Shown here piece after piece: positions 28,361 through 36,314 of a DNA stretch of 64,000 nt (the stretch's first letter is position 1; each line of letters starts with the position of its first letter). The translations under genes were made by a program, and so were the position numbers. The notes under the pieces were generated by a model, which ran no database searches, was not told the origin of the DNA, and worked only from the letters and a program-made list of their open reading frames with translations. The DNA comes from an uncultured Verrucomicrobiota bacterium (lineage in GTDB: Bacteria; Verrucomicrobiota; Verrucomicrobiia; Limisphaerales; UBA9464), in NCBI GenBank assembly GCA_903916195.1, contig CAIWVP010000034.1:25156-89155 (forward strand), written 5' to 3'.

Positions 28361-30319
28361 ATGGAACAAACCACACTGACGCGGCCGCCGGTATCGCGGG
28401 ACCGGTCCTCGGGCGCATTGGCCCTGTACATATTCGGCTGGCTGATGGCGATGTCGGTCGCCCTGAGGCTCGTGCTGTGCGCGCGGTTCGCGGGCGAGAC
28501 GCACGGGCCGTTCGCCGGCGTGTTGTGGGCGATGGCGATGGGGATCCACCGCGACGTGCTGGTGGCGCTGGTCTTCACCTTGCCCTGGCTGCTCTGGCTC
28601 AGGTGGGTGCCGGAGCGGTGGCGCACGCGCACGTGGCATCGCCTGCTCTTCCACGCCGCGCTGGCGTTGTTCTGGGCGTGGCAGGTGTTCCAGCACGCGC
28701 TGGAGTTCTACTTCTTCGAGGAGTTCCGCTCGCGCTTCAACACCGTGTCGGTGGACTACCTGCTCTATCCGCACGAGGTCTTCGTCAACATCTGGGAGTC
28801 GTATCCCATCGTGCGGATCATCGGCGTGTGCCTGCTCGCGGGCCTGGCGTGGGTGTGGATCGCGCGGCGCTGGTGGGGACCGCGCGGCGGCGCGTTCCCG
28901 CCGAGCGCCGGGTGGCGTCCGGTCGCGGTGGTCGCGCTGCTCGCCGCGGTGCTGGTCCCGACGGTGCCGCTGCGGCTGAAGAGCTCGGGCGAAGAACGCC
29001 TGCTCAACGAGTTCGCCAACAACGGTCCGCTCGCCTTCCTATCGGCGGCCATCACGCGGCATCTTGATTACACGGCGTTCTACCCCACGATGCCCTTGGA
29101 CGAGGCCTACGCCCGCGCGCGACGGCTTGTCGGCGGGACGAACACGGCCTTCGTCGGCGCCGGTCGGTCGCTGGTCAGGGAGATGGGCGGTGACACCCAC
29201 CGCCCGCGCCACAACGTGGTGGTGCTGCTCGAAGAGAGCCTCGGGTCCGAGTTCTGGGGATCGCTCGGCCGGCCAGGCGAGACCTTGATGCCGGAGATGG
29301 ACAAGCTCGCGGCGTCCGAAGGCCTGCTCTTCACCCACCTCTACGCGAGCGGCAACCGGACCGTGCGCGGCATGGAAGGCGTGCTGTCGTCGTTCCCGCC
29401 GCTCCCGGGCGATTCGATCGTCGTGCGCGACCTGTCGGACCACGTGGAGACCGTCGCGCGAACGCTCCAGCGGGACGGCTACCACACGTCGTTCTTCTAC
29501 GGCGGCCGGGGCCTGTTCGACGGCACGAAGTTTTTTGCGACGCGCAACGGGTACGACCGGTTCTTCGAGCTCAAGGACATCCCGGCCCCGGTGTTCACCA
29601 CCGCCTGGGGCGCGTGCGACGAGGACCTGTACGACCGCGCGCTCGTGGAGTTCCGCAAGTGGAACGAGGCCGGGCAGCCGTTCTTCAGCACGGTGCTCAC
29701 CGTCTCGAACCACAAGCCGTACACCTATCCGACCGGCCGGATCGCCGAGGATCCCGCTGCCCGGAAACGCGAGCATGTGGTGAAGTACACGGATTACGCG
29801 TTGGGACGGTTTTTCCGGCAGGCGCGACAGGAGGCGTTCTGGACCAACACGCTCTTCGTCGTCGTCGCCGACCACGGCGCGCGCGTCTACGGCAGCGAAG
29901 AGATCCCCATCAAGTCCTACGAGATCCCGATGGTCATGGTCGGCCCGGCCTTCGTGAAGGCTCCCGACCGCATCGGAGCGCTCGGCAGTTCGCTGGACGT
30001 GGCGCCGACCATCCTCGGCCGGTTGGGGCGTCCTTACCGCTCGACCTTCTTCGGCCGCGACCTGCTGAAGATCCTTCCGGGCGAAGGCCGCGTCCTGATG
30101 AACCACAACCGCGACATCGGCATCTTCGACGGACGCCACCTGATCGTGCTGGGCATCCGGCACGGCGTGTCCTGCTACCGCGGCGACGGACGGACGGGCG
30201 AGTTCCAGTTGCTGCCCGAGGTCCCGGCTGAGGCAAAGGCGCTTTATGACGACGCCATCGCGCTGTTCCAGGTCGCCGACGACTTGTACCAGCACGAACG
30301 TTTCCGGGTGGACCGTTGA
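28361..30319 (+). CDS. LtaS-like sulfatase-fold membrane phosphoglycerol/phosphoethanolamine transferase
   Basis: A 652-residue inner-membrane protein with five predicted transmembrane helices in the first 215 residues (for example LYIFGWLMAMSVALRLVL, LVFTLPWLLWL, VVALLAAVLVPTV) and a large periplasmic alkaline-phosphatase-superfamily domain. The nucleophile is Thr334 in ASGNRTVRGMEG, the LtaS/OpgB pattern; NVVVLLEESLGSEFWG gives the first metal ligand Glu, and VVADHGARVYG gives the Asp-His metal pair. In Gram-negative bacteria this family adds phosphoglycerol or phosphoethanolamine to glucans or lipids. The specific acceptor is unknown. iscX follows 66 bases downstream. Confidence 0.88.
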   Translation: MEQTTLTRPPVSRDRSSGALALYIFGWLMAMSVALRLVLCARFAGETHGPFAGVLWAMAMGIHRDVLVALVFTLPWLLWLRWVPERWRTRTWHRLLFHAALALFWAWQVFQHALEFYFFEEFRSRFNTVSVDYLLYPHEVFVNIWESYPIVRIIGVCLLAGLAWVWIARRWWGPRGGAFPPSAGWRPVAVVALLAAVLVPTVPLRLKSSGEERLLNEFANNGPLAFLSAAITRHLDYTAFYPTMPLDEAYARARRLVGGTNTAFVGAGRSLVREMGGDTHRPRHNVVVLLEESLGSEFWGSLGRPGETLMPEMDKLAASEGLLFTHLYASGNRTVRGMEGVLSSFPPLPGDSIVVRDLSDHVETVARTLQRDGYHTSFFYGGRGLFDGTKFFATRNGYDRFFELKDIPAPVFTTAWGACDEDLYDRALVEFRKWNEAGQPFFSTVLTVSNHKPYTYPTGRIAEDPAARKREHVVKYTDYALGRFFRQARQEAFWTNTLFVVVADHGARVYGSEEIPIKSYEIPMVMVGPAFVKAPDRIGALGSSLDVAPTILGRLGRPYRSTFFGRDLLKILPGEGRVLMNHNRDIGIFDGRHLIVLGIRHGVSCYRGDGRTGEFQLLPEVPAEAKALYDDAIALFQVADDLYQHERFRVDR

Positions 30320-30385
30320 GCCCGGGCGCGGCGGCGGATCCGGCGGCCTTGACGACCCGGCGTCGGTGCGCGAGGACTGGCGCCG

Positions 30386-30586
30386 ATGAAACTCACTTGG
30401 AAAGACCATGAGGAGATTGCCTGGGCTCTGATGGACAAGTTCCCCGACCAGGACCCCCTCAAGCTGTCGTTCCCGAAACTCCACAAGATGGTGACCGAAC
30501 TCGAGGGGTTCGGCGCTCCTCCCGAGGCGTCGAACGAGAAGGTCCTCGAGAACATCCAGATGGCCTGGTACGAGGAGAAGACGTGA
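30386..30586 (+). CDS. iscX: IscX/YfhJ Fe-S assembly protein
   Basis: A 66-residue acidic protein: MKLTWKDHEEIAWALMDKFP, then FPKLHKMVTELEGF and PEASNEKVLENIQMAWYEE. The last block matches the E. coli IscX pattern ASNEKILEAILLVW very well, and the length is exact. In E. coli, IscX binds the desulfurase IscS and tunes Fe-S cluster assembly, perhaps as an iron-dependent regulator. No iscS, iscU, iscA, hscA, hscB or fdx is present in this window, so the gene is separated from the usual operon. Confidence 0.9.
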   Translation: MKLTWKDHEEIAWALMDKFPDQDPLKLSFPKLHKMVTELEGFGAPPEASNEKVLENIQMAWYEEKT

Positions 30587-30644
30587 ACCCGGCCTCGTCC
30601 GCCGACCTGCGCCGACCGCTTTTCTGACATCGTCCGATCCCGCC

Positions 30645-31037
30645 ATGCCCAAGCAAGCCATCTCCCCGGAAGGCGCCCCGCCGGCGCTCGGCCCTTACAG
30701 CCATGCGGTCCGCATCGGCGACCTGCTGTTCTGCTCCGGCCAGGTGCCGATCGACCTGGCGCACCCGATCGGCCCGGTCGTCGGCGACATCCGCGCGCAG
30801 ACACGGCGGTCGCTCGAGAACGTGAAGGTGGTCCTTGCCAGCCAAGGCCTCGACTTCCGGCACGTGGTGAAGAGCACGGTCTTCATGACAGACCTCGGGC
30901 AGTTCCAAGGGATGAACGAGGTCTACTCCGAGTTGTTCACGCCGCCGTACCCCGCCCGCTCGACGGTGCAGGTGTCGGCATTGCCCCGGGCCTCCGCCGT
31001 GGAGATCGAGGTCGTCGCGAGTTTCTCGGCGGTCTGA
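30645..31037 (+). CDS. RidA family reactive intermediate/imine deaminase
   Basis: A 130-residue YjgF/YER057c/UK114 protein that hydrolyses reactive enamine or imine intermediates such as 2-aminoacrylate; it acts as a cytoplasmic trimer. Landmarks are GPYSHAVRIGDLLFCSGQVPID near the N-terminus, VVKSTVFMTDLGQFQGMNEVY in the middle, and PARSTVQVSALPRASAVEIEVVA at the end. The Arg in PARS is the catalytic residue and the Glu in VEIEVVA completes the site. It is 58 bases after iscX; a run of eight G residues lies 3 bases after the stop. Confidence 0.93.
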   Translation: MPKQAISPEGAPPALGPYSHAVRIGDLLFCSGQVPIDLAHPIGPVVGDIRAQTRRSLENVKVVLASQGLDFRHVVKSTVFMTDLGQFQGMNEVYSELFTPPYPARSTVQVSALPRASAVEIEVVASFSAV

Positions 31038-31238
31038 AACGGGGGGGGTCCGGCCCGGATCCAAACCAAATACCGCGTTGACGGAGAACGTGAGATTATG
31101 AGCAATTCTCGCCCGTCCGTTCAGAACGGCGGTGTCGGAGTCATGGCGACGGTTTGGGTGGCGGTAGGTTCAACCCACGCAACTAGCGGCCTGCAGGTGC
31201 AAGCAGCCCACCACGGCGTTTGGAGCGGTCAGATCGTT

Positions 31239-31661
31239 ATGGACAACAACTCAAGGCTCTTCGTGGGCAACCTGTCGTTCCAGACCTTGGAGCGCGACCT
31301 CCAAGACCATTTCAGCGCTGCTGGCGTGGTCACCAACGTCAACCTCATGCTCGACAAGTTCACGGGCAAATCCCGCGGCTTCGCGTTCGTGGAGTTCAAC
31401 ACCCCCGACGAGGCCAACAACGCGGTCGAGATGTTCCAAGGCAAGGAACTCGGCGGCCGGGCTCTGACCGTCAACATCGCCCGTCCGCGCGAGGACCGTC
31501 CTCCGGGGGGAGGCGGCGGCGGCGGGTACCGCGGTGACCGTGGTCCTGGCGGCGGCGGTGGTTGGCGCGGTGATCGCGGCGGCGACCGTGGTGGCGGCGA
31601 CCGTGGTGGCGGTGGTGGTGGCGGCTGGCGCGGTGACCGCGGCGGCGGCGACCGTTACTGA
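31239..31661 (+). CDS. RRM-type RNA-binding protein with Gly/Arg-rich tail
   Basis: A 140-residue protein. One RRM fills residues 5-83: RNP2 is RLFVGNLSF and RNP1 is KSRGFAFVEF, both with the aromatic residues that stack on RNA. The tail (about 88-140) is a low-complexity RGG-type repeat of GGGG, RGDRGGG and WRGDRGG units. Such bacterial RRM proteins, known from cyanobacteria and other phyla, often respond to cold. I chose ATG 31239 because it precedes the RRM immediately; an ATG at 31098 in the same frame, with GGAG 12 bases upstream, would add 47 residues of no recognisable domain. The 140-base stretch between the two may be an untranslated leader. Confidence 0.88.
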   Translation: MDNNSRLFVGNLSFQTLERDLQDHFSAAGVVTNVNLMLDKFTGKSRGFAFVEFNTPDEANNAVEMFQGKELGGRALTVNIARPREDRPPGGGGGGGYRGDRGPGGGGGWRGDRGGDRGGGDRGGGGGGGWRGDRGGGDRY

Positions 31662-31687
31662 TCCGTGCCGGGCACGGGTCCTTTCCG

Positions 31688-31717
31688 AAGGCCGATGGCG
31701 AAAGCCGTCGGCCTTTT
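31688..31717 (+). terminator. Rho-independent terminator
   Basis: A 12-bp stem (AAGGCCGATGGC with GCCGTCGGCCTT, one G-T pair) and a GAAA tetraloop, followed by TTCGTTT. It lies 26 bases after the stop of the RRM protein gene and should end its transcript. Confidence 0.85.
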
Positions 31718-31845
31718 CGTTTGGACGACGGGCTGGACGACGGCTAAGGCTCCAGACCCTTCCCGGTGTCCGTGCCCACACCCGTGGAGAATCCGCGACA
31801 ACTCGTCCCTGACAGCGGGTCCGGCTCCGTTATAGTGGCGGCGCC

Positions 31846-32280
31846 ATGTCCGCCACCGCGGTCCAATTCCTCCAACGCTGGGTCGTCACCACGCTTGCCG
31901 TGCTCGTCGCCGTCAACATCGTGCGCGGGCTCAGCTATGACGGGGTCTCGTCGCTGCTGGTCGCGTCGCTGTTGCTGGGGTTCCTGAACGCGTTCGTGCG
32001 CCCGTTGCTGTTGGTCATCTCGCTGCCGCTGCTGCTCTACACGCTCGGCCTGTTCATGCTGGTGATCAACGCGCTCCTGCTCTGGATGGTGGGCTCGATG
32101 GTGAAGGGCTTCCACGTCTCAGGGTTCGGGCCCGCGTTCTGGGGCGCCTTGGTGATCAGCATCGTCTCGCTCGTCGCCAACGCCTTCCTCGGCAAAGGCC
32201 CGAAGGTGCAGCTGAAGAAGGGCCGCGGACGCAAAGGCGATGGTGGCAGCAACGGCGACGGCCCGGTGATCGACGTGTGA
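31846..32280 (+). CDS. holin-like (phage holin superfamily IV) four-helix membrane protein
   Basis: A 144-residue inner-membrane protein with four predicted helices: WVVTTLAVLVAVNIVRGL, SLLVASLLLGFLNAFV, LYTLGLFMLVINALLLWMV and WGALVISIVSLVANAFL, followed by a charged Lys/Arg/Gly tail. The LLLGFLNAFVRPLLLVISLPLLLYTLGLF stretch is the hallmark of the widespread chromosomal family named 'mycobacterial 4 TMS phage holin'. Despite the name there is no phage gene nearby and the physiological role is unknown. It is followed after 6 bases by an L,D-transpeptidase, so a cell-envelope role is plausible. Confidence 0.85.
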   Translation: MSATAVQFLQRWVVTTLAVLVAVNIVRGLSYDGVSSLLVASLLLGFLNAFVRPLLLVISLPLLLYTLGLFMLVINALLLWMVGSMVKGFHVSGFGPAFWGALVISIVSLVANAFLGKGPKVQLKKGRGRKGDGGSNGDGPVIDV

Positions 32281-32286
32281 CCCGCC

Positions 32287-33510
32287 ATGGCACGTCGTGC
32301 TGCACCAGGTCCGCGCGGTCCTCGTCCTCGCCGCAGCAAAACGCGCTGGCTCTGGATCGGCGCGGCGATCGGCGTGCTTGCCGGTGCGGGTTGGACCGCA
32401 TGGCGACGCTCGGCCGGTTCCACTTCACAGAAGGTTCCGGTCTTTTCCACGCCCGGACCTCCTGCTGCGGCCGAGCCGTCCGGACCGTCCATTTCACCCA
32501 CGCAGCCGACGACCAAGCCGGCACCGATCGTCGAAGCACCCAAGCAGGCCGCTCCACCACCGGTCGAGAAGGAGCCGGCACCGAAAGTCGCGACCGACAC
32601 CGATCAGGTCCGCGCCGAGATCCCGAAAGCCGGGACGCCAGCGGCCCGCACCCCTCCACCGCCGGAGCTGCTCCTCTCGCTACAACTCGCGCTCACCGGC
32701 CACGGCATCTCCGTGGGCCCGATCGACGGCGTCGGTGGCGCGCAGACCGCGTCCGCCCTGCGCGCGTTCCAGATGCAGCACGGCCTCGAGCAGACCGGCC
32801 GACCCGACCCCGACACGGTCCGCGAGCTGGAGACCGGACGGGGCGAACCCTTCACCCTCATCACCATCACCGCCGCCGACCTCGCCGGGCTCGCGCCGGT
32901 GCCAATCACCTGGCTCGGTCGATCCCGGGTGCGGACGCTTGGTTTCGAGACCTTGCTCGAGCTCGTCGCCGAGCGGCACCACGCGCAGCCGTCGCTCGTG
33001 CGTCGGCTGAACCCGGCGGTCGATTGGGACCATCCGGCCGCCGGCCTCGAACTGTTCGTCCCACGTGCCGCCTATCCGCCGGCCCGGCACGCGGCCCTGG
33101 TCCGCGTGAGCCTCGGGCAACGCTGGATCCGGGCCTTCGACGCGCAAGGAAACCTGCTCGCGCACTTTCCGTGCAGCATCGGCCGGATCGCCGAGAAGCG
33201 CCCGGTGGGCGAGCTCCACGTCGCCGTCGCCGTCAAGGATCCCGACTACACGTTCGATCCCGCGGTCTTCCCAGAATCCGCCGAGGCCAAGGAGATCGGC
33301 CGCAAGCTCCGCATCCCGCCCGGCCCGAACAACCCGGTCGGAGTCGCCTGGATCGGTCTGGACAAGCCAGGTTTCGGTATCCACGGCACACCGGCCCCGG
33401 AGCAGGTCGGCCGCACCGAGAGCCACGGATGCTTCCGCTTGGCGAACTGGAACGCGGCCTATCTCCGGCAGATGGTGACCGTGGGAACCCCGGTCTGGAT
33501 CGAGCCCTGA
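32287..33510 (+). CDS. L,D-transpeptidase with peptidoglycan-binding domain
   Basis: A 407-residue envelope enzyme that forms 3-3 cross-links in peptidoglycan or attaches proteins to it. An N-terminal membrane anchor (WLWIGAAIGVLAGAGWTAW) is followed by a Pro-rich linker to about residue 125, a PG_binding_1 domain (LSLQLALTGHGISVGPIDGV, RAFQMQHGLEQTG) and the YkuD catalytic domain from about 270. The active site reads GFGIHGTPAPEQVGRTESHG-CFRL, with catalytic Cys382 and the conserved His residues. It starts 6 bases after the holin-like gene, indicating an operon. Confidence 0.93.
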   Translation: MARRAAPGPRGPRPRRSKTRWLWIGAAIGVLAGAGWTAWRRSAGSTSQKVPVFSTPGPPAAAEPSGPSISPTQPTTKPAPIVEAPKQAAPPPVEKEPAPKVATDTDQVRAEIPKAGTPAARTPPPPELLLSLQLALTGHGISVGPIDGVGGAQTASALRAFQMQHGLEQTGRPDPDTVRELETGRGEPFTLITITAADLAGLAPVPITWLGRSRVRTLGFETLLELVAERHHAQPSLVRRLNPAVDWDHPAAGLELFVPRAAYPPARHAALVRVSLGQRWIRAFDAQGNLLAHFPCSIGRIAEKRPVGELHVAVAVKDPDYTFDPAVFPESAEAKEIGRKLRIPPGPNNPVGVAWIGLDKPGFGIHGTPAPEQVGRTESHGCFRLANWNAAYLRQMVTVGTPVWIEP

Positions 33511-33595
33511 CGACGACCGCTTCCGCGCTCCCGACGACGGACGACGCGCCGGACCCGGCCTTGACGCCCCGGACGGCAACGCGTGTCCTCCGCAG

Positions 33596-34915
33596 GTGCA
33601 TCTTCCGAGACTGTTGTCGTCCGCCGCGGCGGCGTTGAGCATCCTGGCCCTGCGTCTCGTCGCCGGCCCGCTCGAGGACTACGTGGGCGCGCCGGACGCC
33701 TCCTTCAACTGGAAGCGCAACGAGCAGAAGCCGCTGCCCGGCGCCACGCTCAGCCATCTCGAACTCGTCTCGCAGACGTGGCAGGGACAGTTCTGGAGCC
33801 ACCACATCCTGGTCGTCCGACCGGACAAGCTGACCCATCCAGACATCGCGCTGCTCTTCGTCACCGGCGGCGGCTACGGAGCGCCCGACGACAAGGACGC
33901 GGAGCGCTTCAACCTCATCGCCCAGCGCGCCGGCGCCGTCACCGCCATCATCACCAAGATCCCGAACCAGCCGCTCTACGACGGCCGCACCGAGGACGCG
34001 CTCATCGCGTACACCTTCGACAAGTTCCTCAAGACCGGTGACAAGACGTGGCCGCTGCTCTTCCCGATGGTGAAGAGCGCCGTCCGCGGCATGGACACCG
34101 TCCAGCAGTTCGCCAAGAAGGAGTGGGGCCAGGACGTGAAGCAGTTCGTCATCTCCGGTGCGAGCAAGCGCGGCTGGACGACCTGGCTCACCGCCGCCGC
34201 GGATCCGCGCGTGAAGGCCATCGCTCCGATGGTCATCGACATGCTGAACATGAAGAAGCAGCTCGAATGGACCGGCAAGATGTACGGCCGCCAGAGCGAG
34301 GAGATCAACGACTACACCGAGCTGCACCTCGACACGCGGGACGACGAACCGATGCGCCAGCTGCGTTCTTGGGTCGATCCGTACGCCTATCGCGCCCGCT
34401 ACACGATGCCCAAGCTGCTCCTGCTCGGAAGCAACGATCCCTACTGGGTGGTCGATTCCCTCCGCAACTACTGGGACGATCTCCCGGCTAAAAAGGTGGT
34501 GTTCCAGACGCCGAACGCCGGCCACGATCTCGGCGGCGGCAAGGATGCCACCCTCACGCTCGCGAACTGGTTTGCCCAGGTCGCCGCGGACGAGGCGTTG
34601 CCCGAGGTGACCTGGAAGCTACGCGACGGCGCCAAGGGCGCGGCGGGGATCGACGTGGCGGTGGACCGTCCGGCGAAGAAGATCCGCTTGTGGAGCGCCC
34701 AGTCGAAGGACCGCGATTTCCGCGACGACACCTGGACCAGCCGCGAACTGGTCATCGAAGGCGACCACAAATCGGCCCACGCCGATGTGCCCAAGCCGGC
34801 TTCCGGCTTCACCGCCTTCTTCGCCGAGGTCGAGTTGCCGACTCCCCAAGGCGACACCTACAAGCTCTCGACCCAAGCACAGGTCGTTCCAGATCTTGTC
34901 AACAAGAACCCCTGA
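33596..34915 (+). CDS. PhoPQ-activated (PqaA-type) alpha/beta hydrolase
   Basis: A 439-residue secreted protein with GTG start at 33596 and a signal peptide (LLSSAAAALSILALRLVAG). It has the PqaA family layout: PLEDYVGAPDASFNW at the mature N-terminus, HHILVVRPDKL, LLFVTGGGYGAP, and the nucleophile elbow VISGASKRGWTTW with Ser190. DPYWVVDSLRNYWDDLP and NAGHDLGGG provide the likely Asp and His of the triad. The family is named after a Salmonella protein linked to PhoPQ and peptide resistance, but it is common in free-living Verrucomicrobia and planctomycetes, where it is probably a hydrolase of unknown substrate. No PhoPQ genes are present. Confidence 0.88.
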   Translation: MHLPRLLSSAAAALSILALRLVAGPLEDYVGAPDASFNWKRNEQKPLPGATLSHLELVSQTWQGQFWSHHILVVRPDKLTHPDIALLFVTGGGYGAPDDKDAERFNLIAQRAGAVTAIITKIPNQPLYDGRTEDALIAYTFDKFLKTGDKTWPLLFPMVKSAVRGMDTVQQFAKKEWGQDVKQFVISGASKRGWTTWLTAAADPRVKAIAPMVIDMLNMKKQLEWTGKMYGRQSEEINDYTELHLDTRDDEPMRQLRSWVDPYAYRARYTMPKLLLLGSNDPYWVVDSLRNYWDDLPAKKVVFQTPNAGHDLGGGKDATLTLANWFAQVAADEALPEVTWKLRDGAKGAAGIDVAVDRPAKKIRLWSAQSKDRDFRDDTWTSRELVIEGDHKSAHADVPKPASGFTAFFAEVELPTPQGDTYKLSTQAQVVPDLVNKNP

Positions 34916-35094
34916 GCGAGTTCCACCTGTTGAGGAAGACATGTCCGTGTCCTGATCTGGGGACATGCGGGAGCAACCGGTAGGGCACGCTGGCGAGGCA
35001 CGATGAATTCGTGACACCGGGGCCCGTCTATCCCCTCGCATGAAGCCCGGCTCCGGGCAAAATGGATCGGTGGTCGGTCTGGTGGGTCGTTCTT

Positions 35095-35694
35095 ATGAAA
35101 AGCTTCATCGTCAGCAGTTCGTTGGTCGCGGCCGTGGTGCTCGTCCTGTCGGACTGTGCCGTGTCCCGGGCCGCAGCCCAAGAGGCAGCGGCCAAACCGG
35201 CGCCGGTGCCCACGCTCTCCTACAGCTCGAACGAAGTGCTCAAACTCGTCCGCGCCAAGGTCGGCGACGACACGGTCGTCGCTTACATCGACCATGCGAC
35301 CGCTACGTACGCCCTGAGCGCTTCGGATTTGATCCATCTCCGTTCCGAAGGCGTTTCCGACAAGGTCCTCAGCGCGATGCTGAACCGTTCCAAGGGCGCC
35401 GAAGCGATTGCCTCTGCCCCGGTCGCTCCTGCCGCGCCGATCGCGCCGCCGGCCCCGGCGGCGGCTCCTGCGTCCTACGTCGGCGCCAATCCCCAGCCGG
35501 CGCAGGTCGTCGTGCAGCCCGCGGTCACCACCTACATCCAAGCTCCGCCTCAGGTCGTGGTCGCCGCGCCGGTGGTCTACGACTACGGGTACTATCCGTA
35601 CTACGGTTATCGTTATCCCGCGGTGTCGCTCTCGTTCGGTTTCGGCGGAGGATACCGGGGCGGCTATCGGGGCGGGTTCCACGGGCACCGTTGA
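35095..35694 (+). CDS. small secreted protein with a domain shared with the gene at 61.6-63.9 kb
   Basis: A 199-residue exported protein. ATG 35095 opens a signal peptide (SFIVSSSLVAAVVLVLSDCAVSRAAAQ), possibly a lipoprotein type because of the Cys. Residues about 38-95 form a compact helical domain: NEVLKLVRAKVGDDTVVAYI, then YALSASDLIHLRSEGVSDKVLSAMLNR. The same pattern occurs near the N-terminus of the DUF6600 protein at the other end of the window. A Pro/Ala-rich linker and a Tyr/Gly-rich C-terminus (YYPYYGYRYP, GGYRGGYRGGFHGHR) follow. Function unknown; the composition suggests an envelope or matrix protein. rnpB lies just downstream on the other strand. Confidence 0.7.
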   Translation: MKSFIVSSSLVAAVVLVLSDCAVSRAAAQEAAAKPAPVPTLSYSSNEVLKLVRAKVGDDTVVAYIDHATATYALSASDLIHLRSEGVSDKVLSAMLNRSKGAEAIASAPVAPAAPIAPPAPAAAPASYVGANPQPAQVVVQPAVTTYIQAPPQVVVAAPVVYDYGYYPYYGYRYPAVSLSFGFGGGYRGGYRGGFHGHR

Positions 35695-35750
35695 ACGGCG
35701 GCGGAGCCGGAACCACGGGCCGGGCCTCGGCTCCGGCAGCGGTGAATTGG

Positions 35751-36150
35751 TCTTGGAAGAGCTGTAAGCCGAGTTCTGTCTTCGCCCTTGCGGACGGAGA
35801 GGATCATTTATCTGAGCAACCGATACCCGGGACCCGGACCGCTTGCGCGGCCACTGGTGCGGGCAGCACCGAGGTCCCCTATTTGGTCTTGCTCCCAGGC
35901 AGGTTTTCCTTGCCCCGTCGCTTGCGCTATGGGCGGTGGGCTCTTACCCCGCCGTTTCACCCTTACCGCCGACCTTGCGGCCGGCGGCGGTCTACGTTTT
36001 CTGTGGCACTATCTGTCAACCGCGGCTTTCGCCACAGCTGCCCGCGTGTATCTCCGGCCTGACCGGAGTTACGTGGGCCTGCGCCCTATGGAGTTCGGAC
36101 TTTCCTCCCGCAGCTTGCGCCACGAGCGATCCTCCGCTCTTCCAAAACCG
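35751..36150 (-). ncRNA. rnpB: RNase P RNA, bacterial type A
   Basis: The catalytic RNA of RNase P, which trims the 5' ends of tRNA precursors. On the minus strand the 5' side reads TTTTGGAAGAGC and the 3' side reads GCTCTTCCAAGA, which pair as helix P1. Conserved core GAGGAAAGTCCGAACTCC occurs near the 5' end (36090-36110), and ACAGAACTCGGCTTACAG near the 3' end (about 35760-35780), the universal J/P4-region landmarks. The total length of about 400 nt is normal for type A. Ends were set by P1 and are approximate by a few bases. Confidence 0.95.
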
Positions 36151-36155
36151 AGGTC

Positions 36156-36183
36156 ACGCTAACAGGGGGTCACGCCGAGGCAA
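36156..36183 (-). promoter_or_regulatory. candidate rnpB promoter
   Basis: On the minus strand TTGCCT (36178-36183) and TAGCGT (36156-36161) are separated by 16 bases, and the RNA 5' end would fall about 7 bases downstream of the -10 box, right where P1 begins. Both boxes are imperfect matches to the sigma-70 consensus. Confidence 0.4.
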
Positions 36184-36314
36184 GGGATGTCGCAAAATAG
36201 CGCACGGGCATCGTGCTCAGGACGCCAGCGCCGGTGGACATGGGAGCCGGACCGACTTCCCGCCGGCAACCGCTCCGACTCGGAGCCCTTCCTGAGACCC
36301 CCTCGGCGACCTTG

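Noticed and set aside
31497..31660. Gly/Arg repeat as a DNA repeat or CRISPR-like array
   Set aside because: It is the in-frame RGG tail of the RRM protein; the repeats are irregular, short and have no spacers.
31846..32280. 'Phage holin' as a sign of a prophage
   Set aside because: The family is widespread on chromosomes, and no other phage gene, integrase or attachment site is near.
33596..34915. PqaA-like protein as a virulence factor
   Set aside because: The family name comes from Salmonella, but homologues occur in many free-living bacteria and nothing around it suggests pathogenesis.
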